From positions 124,001 through 188,000 of the forward strand of contig NZ_MVFY01000006.1 of NCBI RefSeq assembly GCF_002042885.1: a stretch of 64,000 nucleotides of DNA, written 5' to 3'. The notes under the pieces were generated by a model, which was not told where the DNA came from, searched no databases, and saw nothing but the letters and a program-made list of their open reading frames with translations. The translations under genes were made by a program, and so were the position numbers. Below, piece by piece: positions 8,682 through 19,345 of this stretch (positions within the stretch are counted from its first letter, which is position 1; every line of letters begins with the position of its first letter). Source of the DNA: Citrobacter portucalensis (GTDB taxonomy: Bacteria > Pseudomonadota > Gammaproteobacteria > Enterobacterales > Enterobacteriaceae).

Positions 8682-9472
8682 CCTCTTAATAGGGTTGGAG
8701 TTTCTGTGGAAGCGAAAAAGGAAGCAATTGATCTATTTTCAAAATATCCTGAGAAAAATGATTGTTATATTTGTCATCTATAAAATCCTTTCATAATCAA
8801 CGTGATAGATTATCTTTTCTTAGCTGGGTTTAATTTATTAGAGAATTGGGTAATAAATGACTTGCCATGTTTGTGATCGAAATCTTATTTTGTTATGCGC
8901 GCCGTTTATGACGTGTTTTAAATAATTTCGAAAATCCCAATTACTAATTAACTTGTGAACGACATAACGGTTTTTTCTTTTTTAATCTTATATGTCACAA
9001 TTCATTTTTGTTAAATTTAGGATAAAAATGATAAGGAAATGTTTGTGGCATATTTAATCTTTGCCACATAAGAGAAGAGGGGGTGTTAATGATAACTTTC
9101 AGTGATGACTTAAGCGAAACGTCAGCGTTCTCTCGCAGAACGACAAACGCAATGCATCGGTCATTGTGGAACGTTTTCGCTTCCAGTTGAGATAGTTACA
9201 TCTCGGTGTTAATTATAAGTAAAATTTAAATGAATAATTTGTATGAAATAACAAATCCATGACTTGCTAAACAAAAAACTGTGAGCTACCCAGCATTAGT
9301 GATTCTTTATCTTCTATCAATTAAGTCATCCGGGCTGGTTAAAAGATCGTGTACATTTAAATAAATATCCTATCATTTGTAGTAACGGCAATTACTCATT
9401 GAAAAACATATTGTTAACATCACGTTTACTAGTAGCGTGAGTGTTAAACACTATTAACATTAAGTTTGAAAA

Positions 9473-9486
9473 TTGATTTAAATCAA
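9473..9486. promoter_or_regulatory. Perfect FNR box upstream of cydA
   Basis: TTGATTTAAATCAA matches the FNR consensus TTGAT-N4-ATCAA with no mismatch. E. coli cydAB is repressed by FNR and activated by ArcA as oxygen falls, and this site lies about 340 bp before cydA, where the control region is expected. Confidence 0.75.
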
Positions 9487-9569
9487 TGTTTAAAACTTGG
9501 AAAACAGCATCAAAAGAGGGTAAATTGCTTCAGATCAAATTGGTCTGAAAGTGGTAAATTAGCTATAAA

Positions 9570-9583
9570 TTGATCACTATCGA
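9570..9583. promoter_or_regulatory. Second, degenerate FNR-like site upstream of cydA
   Basis: TTGATCACTATCGA keeps the left FNR half-site and differs from the right half (ATCAA) at one position. E. coli cyd has two FNR sites, so this may be the counterpart of the second one. The match is weaker than the upstream box. Confidence 0.4.
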
Positions 9584-9825
9584 AAAATGCAAATTTGTCT
9601 CGATAAAAACCTGTTTATTGTAAGGATTTTACGGCGTAATATAATTGCGGGATCAATTTGAGTGTTTTATTAACATGTTTGTAACCTTTCATCATTGTCC
9701 TTTCTTCAAATGAGAGGAAAGGGTAGCGGCGGAAGGAAGCAGATAAATTTGTATTGGGGCATGCGTGTGACCCTTTCTAACGGGGTTCACTCTCGGAGTC
9801 TTCATGCGATGAGCAAGGAGTCATG

Positions 9826-11394
9826 ATGTTAGATATAGTCGAACTGTCGCGCTTACAGTTTGCCTTGACCGCGATGTACCACTTCCTGTTTGTGCCACTG
9901 ACGCTCGGTATGGCGTTCTTGTTGGCCATCATGGAAACGGTCTACGTCCTTTCCGGCAAACAGATTTATAAAGATATGACCAAGTTCTGGGGCAAGTTGT
10001 TTGGTATCAACTTCGCTCTGGGTGTGGCTACCGGTCTGACCATGGAGTTCCAGTTCGGGACTAACTGGTCTTACTACTCCCACTATGTAGGGGATATTTT
10101 CGGTGCGCCGCTGGCGATCGAAGGTTTGATGGCCTTCTTCCTCGAATCCACCTTTGTAGGTCTGTTCTTCTTCGGCTGGGACCGTTTGGGTAAAGTCCAG
10201 CATATGTGTGTCACCTGGCTGGTGGCTCTGGGTTCTAACCTGTCCGCGTTGTGGATTCTGGTTGCGAACGGCTGGATGCAGAACCCAATCGCAGCGGATT
10301 TCAACTTCGAAACCATGCGTATGGAGATGCTGAGCTTCTCTGAACTGGTGCTCAACCCGGTAGCACAGGTGAAATTTGTTCACACTGTGGCATCTGGTTA
10401 TGTATGTGGCGCGATGTTCGTTCTGGGTATCAGCTCCTACTATATGCTGCGCGGTCGTGACTTCGCGTTTGCTAAACGTTCTTTTGCTATCGCTGCCAGC
10501 TTTGGTATGGCTGCTATTCTGTCTGTTATCGTTCTGGGTGATGAATCTGGTTACGAAATGGGCGACGTGCAGAAAACCAAACTCGCTGCGATTGAAGCAG
10601 AATGGGAAACTCAGCCTGCACCGGCTTCCTTCACGCTGTTCGGTATTCCGGACCAGGATGCGCAGGAAAACCATTTTGCGATTCAAATTCCTTATGCGCT
10701 GGGCATCATTGCCACCCGCTCTGTTGATACACCAGTCATTGGTCTGAAAGATCTGATGGTGCAACACGAAGAGCGTATCCGTAACGGGATGAAAGCGTAT
10801 CAGTTGCTGGAAGAACTGCGTGCTGGTACTACCGACCAGGCCGTTCGTGACCAGTTCAACAGCATGAAGAAAGACCTGGGTTATGGTCTGCTGTTGAAAC
10901 GCTATACGGACAAAGTTACCGACGCGACCGAAGCGCAAATTCAGCAGGCAACGAAAGATTCTATTCCTCGCGTTGCGCCGCTGTACTTCGCTTTCCGTAT
11001 CATGGTGGCATGCGGCATTCTGATGCTGGCAATTATCGCGGTGTCCTTCTGGACTGTGCTTCGTAACCGTATCGGTGAGAAAAAATGGCTGCTGCGCACC
11101 GCGCTGTATGCGATTCCTCTGCCGTGGATTGCTATTGAATCCGGTTGGTTTGTTGCAGAGTACGGTCGTCAACCGTGGGCGATTGGTGAAGTGTTACCAA
11201 CAGCCGTAGCGAACTCTTCGCTGACTGCTGGCGACCTCATCTTCTCGATGCTGTTGATTTGCGGCCTGTATACCCTGTTCCTGGTGGCTGAACTGTATCT
11301 GATGTTCAAGTTCGCACGCCTTGGGCCGAGTAGCCTGAAAACCGGTCGTTATCACTACGAGCAGTCCACTGTGACTTCTCAGCCGGCACGCTAA
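9826..11394 (+). CDS. cydA: Cytochrome bd-I ubiquinol oxidase subunit I
   Basis: Heme-carrying subunit of the high-affinity bd-type quinol oxidase of the inner membrane, used at low oxygen. It is 522 residues from the second of two adjacent ATGs. The first, at 9823, lies only 2 bp from the AAGGAG site, so 9826 is preferred and matches the E. coli length. Heme ligands are visible: His19 (b595) in TAMYHFLF, His186 (b558) in [11 protein letters not shown], and Met393 (b558) in FRIMVACG. The periplasmic quinol-binding Q-loop follows [15 protein letters not shown], with the long C-terminal Q-loop insert typical of enterobacteria. First gene of cydABX-ybgE, 15 bp before cydB. Confidence 0.98.
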   Translation: MLDIVELSRLQFALTAMYHFLFVPLTLGMAFLLAIMETVYVLSGKQIYKDMTKFWGKLFGINFALGVATGLTMEFQFGTNWSYYSHYVGDIFGAPLAIEGLMAFFLESTFVGLFFFGWDRLGKVQHMCVTWLVALGSNLSALWILVANGWMQNPIAADFNFETMRMEMLSFSELVLNPVAQVKFVHTVASGYVCGAMFVLGISSYYMLRGRDFAFAKRSFAIAASFGMAAILSVIVLGDESGYEMGDVQKTKLAAIEAEWETQPAPASFTLFGIPDQDAQENHFAIQIPYALGIIATRSVDTPVIGLKDLMVQHEERIRNGMKAYQLLEELRAGTTDQAVRDQFNSMKKDLGYGLLLKRYTDKVTDATEAQIQQATKDSIPRVAPLYFAFRIMVACGILMLAIIAVSFWTVLRNRIGEKKWLLRTALYAIPLPWIAIESGWFVAEYGRQPWAIGEVLPTAVANSSLTAGDLIFSMLLICGLYTLFLVAELYLMFKFARLGPSSLKTGRYHYEQSTVTSQPAR

Positions 11395-11409
11395 GACAGG
11401 AGTCGTCAA

Positions 11410-12549
11410 ATGATCGATTATGAAGTATTGCGTTTTATCTGGTGGCTGCTGGTTGGCATTCTGCTGATTGGTTTTGCGGTCACTGATGGCTTCGACATGG
11501 GGGTGGGCATGCTCACCCGTTTCCTCGGTCGTAATGATACCGAGCGTCGAATTATGATTAACTCCATTGCCCCGCACTGGGACGGTAACCAGGTTTGGCT
11601 CATCACCGCGGGTGGCGCACTGTTCGCTGCCTGGCCGATGGTCTATGCCGCTGCGTTCTCCGGTTTCTATGTGGCGATGATTCTGGTTCTGGCGTCCTTG
11701 TTCTTCCGTCCGGTCGGTTTTGACTACCGCTCTAAGATTGAAGATATGCGCTGGCGCAACATGTGGGACTGGGGCATCTTCATTGGTAGCTTCGTGCCAC
11801 CGCTGGTGATTGGCGTGGCGTTCGGTAACCTGCTGCAAGGGGTTCCGTTCCACGTAGATGACTACATGCGTTTGTACTACACCGGTAACTTCTTCCAGTT
11901 GCTGAATCCGTTTGGTCTGCTGGCAGGTGTCGTGAGCGTTGGGATGATCATCACCCAGGGTGCGACCTATCTGCAGATGCGTACGGTAGGTGAACTGCAT
12001 CTGCGTGCTCGTGCAACTTCACAGGTTGCGGCGCTGGTGACTCTGGTCTGCTTCGCGCTGGCCGGTGTGTGGGTAATTTACGGTATTGACGGTTATGTTG
12101 TGACCTCTGCACTGGATCATCATGCCGCCTCTAACCCGCTGACCAAAGAAGTGGCTCGTGTGGCTGGCGCATGGATGGTGAACTTTAACAATGCACCTAT
12201 CCTGTGGCTGGTTCCTGCACTGGGCGTGGTTCTGCCGCTGTTAACCATCCTGACTTCTCGTATGGAGAAAGGGGCATGGGCGTTCGTCTTCTCCTCACTG
12301 ACGTTAGCCTGCATCATCCTGACTGCCGGTATCGCAATGTTCCCGTTTGTGATGCCATCCAGCACCATGATGAACGCAAGTTTGACCATGTGGGATGCCA
12401 CCTCCAGCCAGCGTACATTGAATCTGATGACCTGGGTCGCGGCGGTGTTTGTACCGATCATTCTGCTGTACACCAGCTGGTGTTACTGGAAGATGTTCGG
12501 TCGCATCACTAAAGAAGATATTGAAAGCAACACCCACTCTCTGTACTAA
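11410..12549 (+). CDS. cydB: Cytochrome bd-I ubiquinol oxidase subunit II
   Basis: Structural partner of CydA, 379 residues, with repeated long hydrophobic helices and no heme ligands of its own by family knowledge. The N-terminal ILLIGFAVTDGFDMGVGM and PHWDGNQVWLITAGGALFAAWP segments are family hallmarks. It begins 15 bp after cydA, behind an ACAGGAG ribosome binding site, and is followed by cydX. Nothing unusual. Confidence 0.98.
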   Translation: MIDYEVLRFIWWLLVGILLIGFAVTDGFDMGVGMLTRFLGRNDTERRIMINSIAPHWDGNQVWLITAGGALFAAWPMVYAAAFSGFYVAMILVLASLFFRPVGFDYRSKIEDMRWRNMWDWGIFIGSFVPPLVIGVAFGNLLQGVPFHVDDYMRLYYTGNFFQLLNPFGLLAGVVSVGMIITQGATYLQMRTVGELHLRARATSQVAALVTLVCFALAGVWVIYGIDGYVVTSALDHHAASNPLTKEVARVAGAWMVNFNNAPILWLVPALGVVLPLLTILTSRMEKGAWAFVFSSLTLACIILTAGIAMFPFVMPSSTMMNASLTMWDATSSQRTLNLMTWVAAVFVPIILLYTSWCYWKMFGRITKEDIESNTHSLY

Positions 12550-12563
12550 GTAAGGAGCTTAAA

Positions 12564-12677
12564 ATGTGGTATTTCGCATGGATTTTGGGAACGCTTCTTG
12601 CCTGTGCATTTGGGATAATCACAGCGCTGGCGCTTGAGCACGTTGAATCAGGCAAAGCCGGGCAAGAAGATAGCTAA
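12564..12677 (+). CDS. cydX: Cytochrome bd-I small subunit CydX
   Basis: A 37-residue single-TM protein, opening MWYFAWILGTLLACAFG and ending in a charged tail (GKAGQEDS). CydX binds the CydAB oxidase and is needed for its stability and heme arrangement. It starts 14 bp after cydB behind TAAGGAG. Its TAA stop overlaps the ybgE start as TAATG. Confidence 0.97.
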   Translation: MWYFAWILGTLLACAFGIITALALEHVESGKAGQEDS

Positions 12678-12970
12678 TGACCAACATTATCGCGATGGTA
12701 TACAACGCGATGGACAAGCGCCCCTTGCGGGCGCTTTCATTTGTGCTGGCAATCGTGTTGGCTGGCTGCATATTCTGGGATCCGTCTCGTTTCGCGGCCA
12801 AAACCAGCGAGCTTGAAATCTGGCATGGTTTCCTGCTGATGTGGGCGGTCTGCGCAGGCATTATTCACGGCGTTGGCTTCCGTCCTCGCGCCGTACATTG
12901 GCAGGGCATCTTCTGCCCGCTGATCGCGGATATTGTCCTCGTTGTTGGTCTGATTTTCTTCTTCTTTTGA
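12677..12970 (+). CDS. ybgE: Cyd operon protein YbgE
   Basis: A 97-residue inner-membrane protein with about three hydrophobic segments (AFICAG-like first helix around residues 15-33, a second near 48-65, a third at the C-terminus ending in LIFFFF). It is the last gene of the cyd operon, overlapping cydX by one base and followed by a strong terminator. The role is not established; constant linkage with cydABX suggests an accessory part in bd oxidase function. Confidence 0.93.
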   Translation: MTNIIAMVYNAMDKRPLRALSFVLAIVLAGCIFWDPSRFAAKTSELEIWHGFLLMWAVCAGIIHGVGFRPRAVHWQGIFCPLIADIVLVVGLIFFFF

Positions 12971-12991
12971 ATAAGAAACATCCTTAAATAT

Positions 12992-13020
12992 TTATGGGCT
13001 TGCATAAGCCCATAATTTTT
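12992..13020 (+). terminator. Rho-independent terminator after cydABX-ybgE
   Basis: A 10-bp perfect stem (TTATGGGCTT / AAGCCCATAA) with a GCAT loop is followed by a T run. It lies 22 bp after ybgE and separates the cyd and tol transcripts. Confidence 0.9.
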
Positions 13021-13120
13021 TACTCTCCGTTTACTTTCCCCCATTCCAAAGCACCATTCCCGCGCGTATAGTAGCGAAGTTTGAAAGCACTAACCTTTTG
13101 TTGCATTACCGGGATGTACA

Positions 13121-13243
13121 GTGAAGACAGCGCGATATACAACGACATTCTTGATGCATCGCGGCGGCAAGAACGCGAATCACCAGACGCTTACAAAGGT
13201 AAGTAACTGGTGCGAGTGGGCGAAGCCAACAAAGAGGCAGTAG
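13121..13243 (+). CDS. Possible 40-residue leader ORF before ybgC
   Basis: A GTG-initiated frame of 40 codons ([18 protein letters not shown]...) ends with TAG just two bases before the ybgC ATG. It is basic (Lys/Arg/His-rich) with no TM segment, and an internal ATG could also serve. The ribosome binding site is poor. Its tight spacing to ybgC would allow translational coupling if it is translated. I do not recognise it with confidence; it may be only the 5' leader of the tol operon. Confidence 0.3.
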   Translation: MKTARYTTTFLMHRGGKNANHQTLTKVSNWCEWAKPTKRQ

Positions 13244-13245
13244 GA

Positions 13246-14339
<1,094 letters not shown>

Positions 14340-14342
14340 GCC

Positions 14343-14771
14343 ATGGCCAGAACGCGTGGACGAGGTCGTCGCGAACTCAAGTCCGAAATCAATATTGTAC
14401 CGCTGCTCGACGTACTGCTGGTGCTGTTGCTGATCTTTATGGCAACCGCACCGATCATTACGCAGAGTGTGGAAGTCGACCTGCCGGATGCGACCGAGTC
14501 GCAAGCCGTCAGCAGTAACGACGAACCCCCGGTCATTATTGAAGTTTCCGGTATTGGGCAATACAGCGTGGTGGTTGAGAAAGATCGTATGGATCAACTA
14601 CCACCGGAGCAGGTTATTGCGGAAGCGAAAAGCCGCCTGCAGACCAATCCGAAAACGGTCTTTTTAATCGGTGGTGCGAAAGACGTGCCTTATGATGAAA
14701 TAATTAAAGCGCTGAACTTGTTACACAGTGCAGGCGTAAAATCGGTTGGCTTGATGACGCAGCCAATCTGA
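14343..14771 (+). CDS. tolR: Tol-Pal system protein TolR
   Basis: A 142-residue ExbD-type stator/peptidoglycan-binding subunit. One TM helix near residues 18-38 carries the key proton-path Asp in the segment INIVPLLDVLLVLLLIF. The rest is a periplasmic domain ending VKSVGLMTQPI. It lies between tolQ and tolA in the operon, with 64 bp separating it from tolA. Confidence 0.98.
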   Translation: MARTRGRGRRELKSEINIVPLLDVLLVLLLIFMATAPIITQSVEVDLPDATESQAVSSNDEPPVIIEVSGIGQYSVVVEKDRMDQLPPEQVIAEAKSRLQTNPKTVFLIGGAKDVPYDEIIKALNLLHSAGVKSVGLMTQPI

Positions 14772-14835
14772 TGACTGCGTTTTGCTGGCTTGAAAGATAG
14801 CACGTAACAGGCGAACAGTTTTTTGGGAACCGAGA

Positions 14836-16089
14836 GTGTCAAAGGCAACCGAACAAAACGACAAGCTCAAAAGGGCGATAATTATTTCAGCGGTGCTGCA
14901 TGTCATTTTATTTGCAGCGCTGATCTGGAGTTCGTTCGATGAGCACATTGATGCTTCAGCCGGCGGCGGTGGCGGTTCGTCCATCGACGCCGTTATGGTC
15001 GATCCAGGCGCCGTTGTGCAACAGTACGACAGGCAGCAGCAACAGCAGGCAAGTGCGAAACGTGCTGAAGAGCAGCGTGAAAAGCAGGCGCAGCAGCAAG
15101 CTGAAGAACTTCGCGAGAAGCAGGCAGCTGAGCAAGAGCGACTGAAGCAGCTGGAAAAAGAACGTTTAGCCGCGCAGGAAAAAGTGCGCGAACAGGCGGA
15201 ACAGCAGAAGCAAGCTGAAGCCGCCGCAGCGAAAGCGCAAGAGCAACAGAAACAGGCTGAAGAGGCTGCGGCGAAGGCTGCTGCAGACGCGAAGGCTAAA
15301 GCTGATGCTCAGGCTAAGCAAGCGGCAGATGCCGCGAAGAAAGCCGCTGCGGACGCACAGAAAAAAGCTGAGGCTGAAGCCGCTAAAGCCGCCGCTGATG
15401 CGAAGAAAGCTGCAGAAGCACAAGCTGCTAAGGCAGCTGCGGACGCTGCGAAGAAAGCACAGGCTGAGGCCGCTAAGCAAGCAGCAGCCGAGAAAGCTGC
15501 TGCTGAGAAAGCAGAAAAAGCCGCTGCCGCGAAAGCTGCCGCTGCTGAAAAAGCGGCAGCTGATAAGAAAGCCGCTGCAGAAAAAGCAGCAGCAGACAAA
15601 AAAGCTGCAGCTGAGAAAGCCGCTGCCGATAAGAAAGCTGCGGCAGATAAAGCAGCTGCTGCTAAAAAGGCTGCGGCCGAAAAAGCCGCTGCAGCCTCTG
15701 GCGTTGACGACTTGTTGGGTGACCTGAGCTCCGGTAAGAATGCACCGAAATCGGGCGGTGGAGCGAAAGGAAACAATGCTTCCCCGGCAGGGAGTGGTAA
15801 TACTAAAAATAATGGCGCATCGGGCGCGGACATCAGTAATTATGCAGGGCAGATTAAATCTGCTATTGAAAGTAAGTTCTACGACGCATCGTCCTATGCA
15901 GGCAAAACCTGTACGCTGCGGATAAAACTGGCTTCTGATGGTATGTTGCTGGATATTCAGTCTGAAGGTGGAGATCCCGCACTTTGTCAGGCTGCGCTTG
16001 CCGCAGCCCGACAGGCGAAGATTCCAAAACCACCAAGCCAGGCGGTATACGAAGTATTTAAAAACGCACCTCTGGACTTTAAACCGTAA
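14836..16089 (+). CDS. tolA: Tol-Pal system protein TolA
   Basis: Energy-coupling protein spanning the periplasm, 417 residues from a GTG start (SKATEQNDKLKRAI). Domain I has a single TM helix at about residues 14-34 that contacts TolQR. Domain II is a long helical stalk of Ala/Lys/Glu repeats, about residues 60-290. Domain III is the globular C-terminal domain that binds TolB and Pal, with the conserved Cys pair in AGKTCTLRI and PALCQAAL. The stalk repeats (KKAAAEKAAAD type) are slightly irregular, and their count varies between strains in this group. No other start fits the family N-terminus. Confidence 0.98.
   Translation: MSKATEQNDKLKRAIIISAVLHVILFAALIWSSFDEHIDASAGGGGGSSIDAVMVDPGAVVQQYDRQQQQQASAKRAEEQREKQAQQQAEELREKQAAEQERLKQLEKERLAAQEKVREQAEQQKQAEAAAAKAQEQQKQAEEAAAKAAADAKAKADAQAKQAADAAKKAAADAQKKAEAEAAKAAADAKKAAEAQAAKAAADAAKKAQAEAAKQAAAEKAAAEKAEKAAAAKAAAAEKAAADKKAAAEKAAADKKAAAEKAAADKKAAADKAAAAKKAAAEKAAAASGVDDLLGDLSSGKNAPKSGGGAKGNNASPAGSGNTKNNGASGADISNYAGQIKSAIESKFYDASSYAGKTCTLRIKLASDGMLLDIQSEGGDPALCQAALAAARQAKIPKPPSQAVYEVFKNAPLDFKP
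15330..15690 (+). repeat. Coding repeat tract for the TolA helical stalk
   Basis: Codons for Ala, Lys, Glu and Asp recur in short units such as GCTGCNGANAAA, encoding near-identical AAAEK/AAADK blocks. This is internally repetitive DNA inside tolA, prone to unit gain or loss, and not a mobile or CRISPR element. Confidence 0.8.
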
Positions 16090-16220
16090 GCTGGGTTTTC
16101 CCGAATTTTCGGAAGAAAACGGTCTAAGGTTGAGACAGAGTTCTGGTAGTTTTGTGTATTTGAGTTTGTTAACATTCTGCTAAATTATCGTGGGCTTTCC
16201 GTCCAGATAAGGGAGATATG

Positions 16221-17513
16221 ATGAAGCAGGCATTACGAGTAGCATTTGGTTTTCTGATGCTGTGGGCAGCGGTGCTGCACGCAGAAGTACGTATCGAGAT
16301 CACCCAGGGGGTGGACTCGGCGCGCCCGATTGGTGTTGTCCCCTTCCAGTGGGCAGGACCGGGTGCTGCACCTGAAGATATCGGTGGTATCGTAGGTGCT
16401 GACCTGCGTAACAGCGGTAAATTTAACCCGTTAGACCGTTCTCGTCTGCCTCAGCAGCCCGGTACCGCGCAGGAAGTTCAACCTGCCGCTTGGTCTGCGC
16501 TGGGCATTGATGCCGTAGTCGTCGGCCAGGTTACGCCGAACCCGGATGGTTCTTACAGCGTTGCCTATCAGCTGGTTGACACCGGTGGCGCACCGGGTAC
16601 CGTACTGGCACAGAACACCTATAAAGTGAACAAGCAGTGGCTGCGTTACGCGGGCCATACTGCAAGTGACGAAGTGTTTGAAAAACTGACCGGCATTAAA
16701 GGTGCATTCCGTACCCGTATCGCTTATGTTGTTCAGACCAACGGTGGTCAGTTCCCGTACGAATTACGTGTGTCCGACTACGATGGTTACAACCAGTTCG
16801 TGGTACACCGTTCTCCGCAGCCGCTGATGTCTCCGGCGTGGTCCCCGGACGGTTCAAAACTGGCGTACGTTACCTTTGAAAGCGGTCGTTCTGCACTGGT
16901 TATTCAGACACTGTCTAACGGCGCGGTTCGTCAGGTAGCCTCGTTCCCACGTCACAACGGTGCGCCTGCGTTTTCTCCGGATGGCAGCAAACTGGCGTTT
17001 GCCCTGTCTAAAACCGGTAGCCTGAACCTGTATGTCATGGACATTGGTTCCGGTCAGATCCGTCAGGTGACGGATGGTCGTAGCAACAACACGGAACCTA
17101 CCTGGTTCCCGGACAGCCAAAACCTGGCCTTTACGTCTGACCAGGCCGGTCGTCCGCAGGTATATAAAGTTAACGTCAACGGCGGTGCTCCGCAGCGCAT
17201 TACCTGGGAAGGTTCGCAAAACCAGGATGCGGATGTGAGCAGCGACGGTAAATTTATGGTAATGGTAAGCTCGGCCAACGGTCAGCAACACATTGCCAAA
17301 CAAGATCTGGTAGCGGGTGGCGTACAAGTTCTGTCGTCAACGTTCCTGGACGAAACGCCAAGTCTGGCACCTAACGGCACTATGGTAATCTACAGCTCTT
17401 CTCAGGGGATGGGATCCGTGCTGAATTTGGTTTCTACAGATGGGCGTTTCAAAGCGCGTCTTCCGGCAACTGATGGACAGGTTAAATTCCCTGCCTGGTC
17501 GCCGTATCTGTGA
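16221..17513 (+). CDS. tolB: Tol-Pal system periplasmic beta-propeller protein TolB
   Basis: A 430-residue periplasmic protein that links TolA and Pal. A signal peptide runs to Ala21 (VLHA-EV). The N-terminal alpha/beta domain is followed by a six-bladed propeller with recurring [14 protein letters not shown] motifs from about residue 200. Two adjacent ATGs occur; the second (16221) gives better spacing to GGGAG and the E. coli length. It is separated from tolA by 131 bp, which may hold its own promoter. Confidence 0.98.
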   Translation: MKQALRVAFGFLMLWAAVLHAEVRIEITQGVDSARPIGVVPFQWAGPGAAPEDIGGIVGADLRNSGKFNPLDRSRLPQQPGTAQEVQPAAWSALGIDAVVVGQVTPNPDGSYSVAYQLVDTGGAPGTVLAQNTYKVNKQWLRYAGHTASDEVFEKLTGIKGAFRTRIAYVVQTNGGQFPYELRVSDYDGYNQFVVHRSPQPLMSPAWSPDGSKLAYVTFESGRSALVIQTLSNGAVRQVASFPRHNGAPAFSPDGSKLAFALSKTGSLNLYVMDIGSGQIRQVTDGRSNNTEPTWFPDSQNLAFTSDQAGRPQVYKVNVNGGAPQRITWEGSQNQDADVSSDGKFMVMVSSANGQQHIAKQDLVAGGVQVLSSTFLDETPSLAPNGTMVIYSSSQGMGSVLNLVSTDGRFKARLPATDGQVKFPAWSPYL

Positions 17514-17523
17514 TAATAAATAA

Positions 17524-18066
<543 letters not shown>

Positions 18067-18075
18067 GAGAATTGC

Positions 18076-18867
18076 ATGAGCAGTAACTTCAGACATCATC
18101 TGTTGAGTCTGTCGTTACTGGTTGGCATAGCGGCCCCCTGGGCCGCTTTTGCACAGGCGCCAATCAGTAGTGTCGGCTCTGGCTCGGTCGAAGACCGTGT
18201 CACTCAACTCGAGCGTATTTCTAACGCTCACAGTCAGCTTTTAACCCAACTCCAGCAACAACTCTCCGATAATCAGTCCGATATTGATTCCCTGCGCGGT
18301 CAAATTCAGGAAAATCAGTATCAACTGAATCAGGTTGTTGAACGCCAGAAGCAGATATTGCTGCAGATGAATAATCTTGGTAGCGGTAGTGCACCTGCGG
18401 CGCAATCTGCGGGCGGCGATCAGAGTGGGGCAGCAGCAACCCCTGCACCTGATGCGGGTGCAGCGGCAGCGTCAGGTGCTCCGGTACAAACTGGCGATGC
18501 GAATACCGATTACAATGCGGCCATTGCTCTGGTGCAGGATAAATCCCGCCAGGATGACGCGATTGAAGCATTTCAGAACTTCATTAAAAAGTACCCAGAC
18601 TCAACTTACCTGCCAAATGCGAATTATTGGCTGGGTCAGTTGAATTACAACAAGGGGAAAAAAGATGATGCAGCGTTCTATTTTGCTTCAGTAGTCAAAA
18701 ACTTCCCGAAATCACCAAAGGCTGCAGACGCGATGTATAAAGTCGGCGTCATCATGCAGGACAAAGGTGATAAAGAGAAAGCGAAAGCCGTTTATCAGCA
18801 GGTTATCACTAAATACCCTGGCACTGATGGCGCGAAACAAGCGCAAAAACGCCTTGGCGCGATGTAA
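18076..18867 (+). CDS. cpoB: Cell division coordinator CpoB
   Basis: A 263-residue periplasmic protein, formerly YbgF, that coordinates PBP1B peptidoglycan synthesis with Tol-driven outer-membrane constriction. A signal peptide ends near residue 26 (AFA-QAP). A coiled-coil trimerisation region follows (about residues 35-95, Gln/Leu-rich). An Ala/Gly/Pro linker comes next, then TPR repeats from about residue 140 (YNAAIALVQDKSRQDDAIEAF, YWLGQLNYNKGKKDDA). Last gene of the tol-pal operon, 9 bp after pal. Confidence 0.97.
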   Translation: MSSNFRHHLLSLSLLVGIAAPWAAFAQAPISSVGSGSVEDRVTQLERISNAHSQLLTQLQQQLSDNQSDIDSLRGQIQENQYQLNQVVERQKQILLQMNNLGSGSAPAAQSAGGDQSGAAATPAPDAGAAAASGAPVQTGDANTDYNAAIALVQDKSRQDDAIEAFQNFIKKYPDSTYLPNANYWLGQLNYNKGKKDDAAFYFASVVKNFPKSPKAADAMYKVGVIMQDKGDKEKAKAVYQQVITKYPGTDGAKQAQKRLGAM

Positions 18868-18877
18868 TGAACACCAT

Positions 18878-18907
18878 GCGACCAGAAATCGTGTTAATTC
18901 TGGTCGC
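18878..18907 (+). terminator. Hairpin after cpoB
   Basis: A 10-bp stem (GCGACCAGAA / TTCTGGTCGC) with a 10-base loop lies 10 bp after cpoB. It lacks a good T run, so it may stabilise or attenuate rather than fully terminate. Confidence 0.5.
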
Positions 18908-18953
18908 GTCGTGTGATTCCTAAGCAGTTGAGTTATTTACATCGAAATTTTTG

Positions 18954-18981
18954 TTGCGCTAAAATCTGAAATCAGTAATAT
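18954..18981 (+). promoter_or_regulatory. Probable promoter of the Lys/Val tRNA operon
   Basis: TTGCGC (18954-18959) and TAATAT (18976-18981) are spaced by 16 bp and followed by a GC-rich discriminator (GCCGCCG), as in stringently controlled stable RNA promoters. It lies about 50 bp before the first tRNA. Confidence 0.55.
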
Positions 18982-19032
18982 ATGCCGCCGTTGCCAAGGG
19001 ATATCAAACAGCCCGAAAGCGGCAAAAAAAGT

Positions 19033-19108
19033 GGGTCGTTAGCTCAGTTGGTAGAGCAGTTGACTTTTAATCAATTGGTCGCAGGTTCGAATCCTGCACG
19101 ACCCACCA
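19033..19108 (+). tRNA. lysT: tRNA-Lys (UUU), copy 1
   Basis: A 76-base cloverleaf with encoded CCA, acceptor pairs GGGUCGU/ACGACCC, anticodon loop CTTTTAA (anticodon TTT) and T-arm GGTTCGAATCC. First of a five-gene array. The symbol is by position compared with the E. coli array and is approximate. Confidence 0.96.
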
Positions 19109-19144
19109 CTAACTTAGTTAGTAAGTAGTATCCAGCGCAGTATC

Positions 19145-19220
19145 GGGTGATTAGCTCAGCTGGGAGAGCACCTCCCTTACAAGGAGGGGGTCGGCGGTTC
19201 GATCCCGTCATCACCCACCA
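19145..19220 (+). tRNA. valT: tRNA-Val (UAC)
   Basis: A 76-base tRNA with acceptor GGGTGAT/ATCACCC, anticodon loop CTTACAA (anticodon TAC), T-arm GGTTCGATCCC and encoded CCA. It is the only valine tRNA in this array, where E. coli has two. Symbol by position. Confidence 0.96.
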
Positions 19221-19223
19221 CTC

Positions 19224-19299
19224 GGGGCGTTAGCTCAGTTGGTAGAGCAGTTGACTTTTAATCAATTGGTCGCAGGTTCGAATCCTGCACGCCCCACCA
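19224..19299 (+). tRNA. tRNA-Lys (UUU), copy 2
   Basis: A 76-base tRNA, identical to copy 1 except at the acceptor stem (GGGGCGT/ACGCCCC). It starts three bases after the valine tRNA. CCA is encoded. Confidence 0.96.
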
Positions 19300-19345
19300 A
19301 TTTATTGGTGGCACCGAGTAAAAATTTTCAGGTTATACCCGAGCG

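Larger units (their letters stand above)
8609..9825. other. 1.2-kb AT-rich intergenic region between glmS and cydA
   Basis: No credible gene was found on either strand here. The DNA is markedly AT-rich, with many A/T runs and repeated TTAA and GTTAAC/TTAACAT motifs of the kind bound by ArcA and H-NS. It separates the divergent glutamate mutase and cytochrome bd operons. The right part, about 9400-9822, holds the FNR-like sites and is expected to contain the multiple cyd promoters and long leader known from E. coli. The left part, about 8700-9350, is unexplained. Confidence 0.7.

Noticed and set aside
8609-9000. Cobalamin riboswitch for the B12-dependent mutase operon
   Set aside because: The B12-box core GCCACTG and the expected leader folds were looked for on the minus strand and not found.
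9853-11172. Long minus-strand open frame (439 codons) opposite cydA
   Set aside because: It is His/Gln/Arg-rich, has no known motif, and mirrors a highly conserved membrane-protein gene; it results from codon bias.
15330-15690. CRISPR-like repeats
   Set aside because: The repeats are in frame, have no unique spacers of constant size, and encode the TolA stalk.
15309-15833. Ala/Ser/Phe-rich minus-strand frame opposite tolA
   Set aside because: It is the complement of the TolA repeat tract and carries no independent signal.
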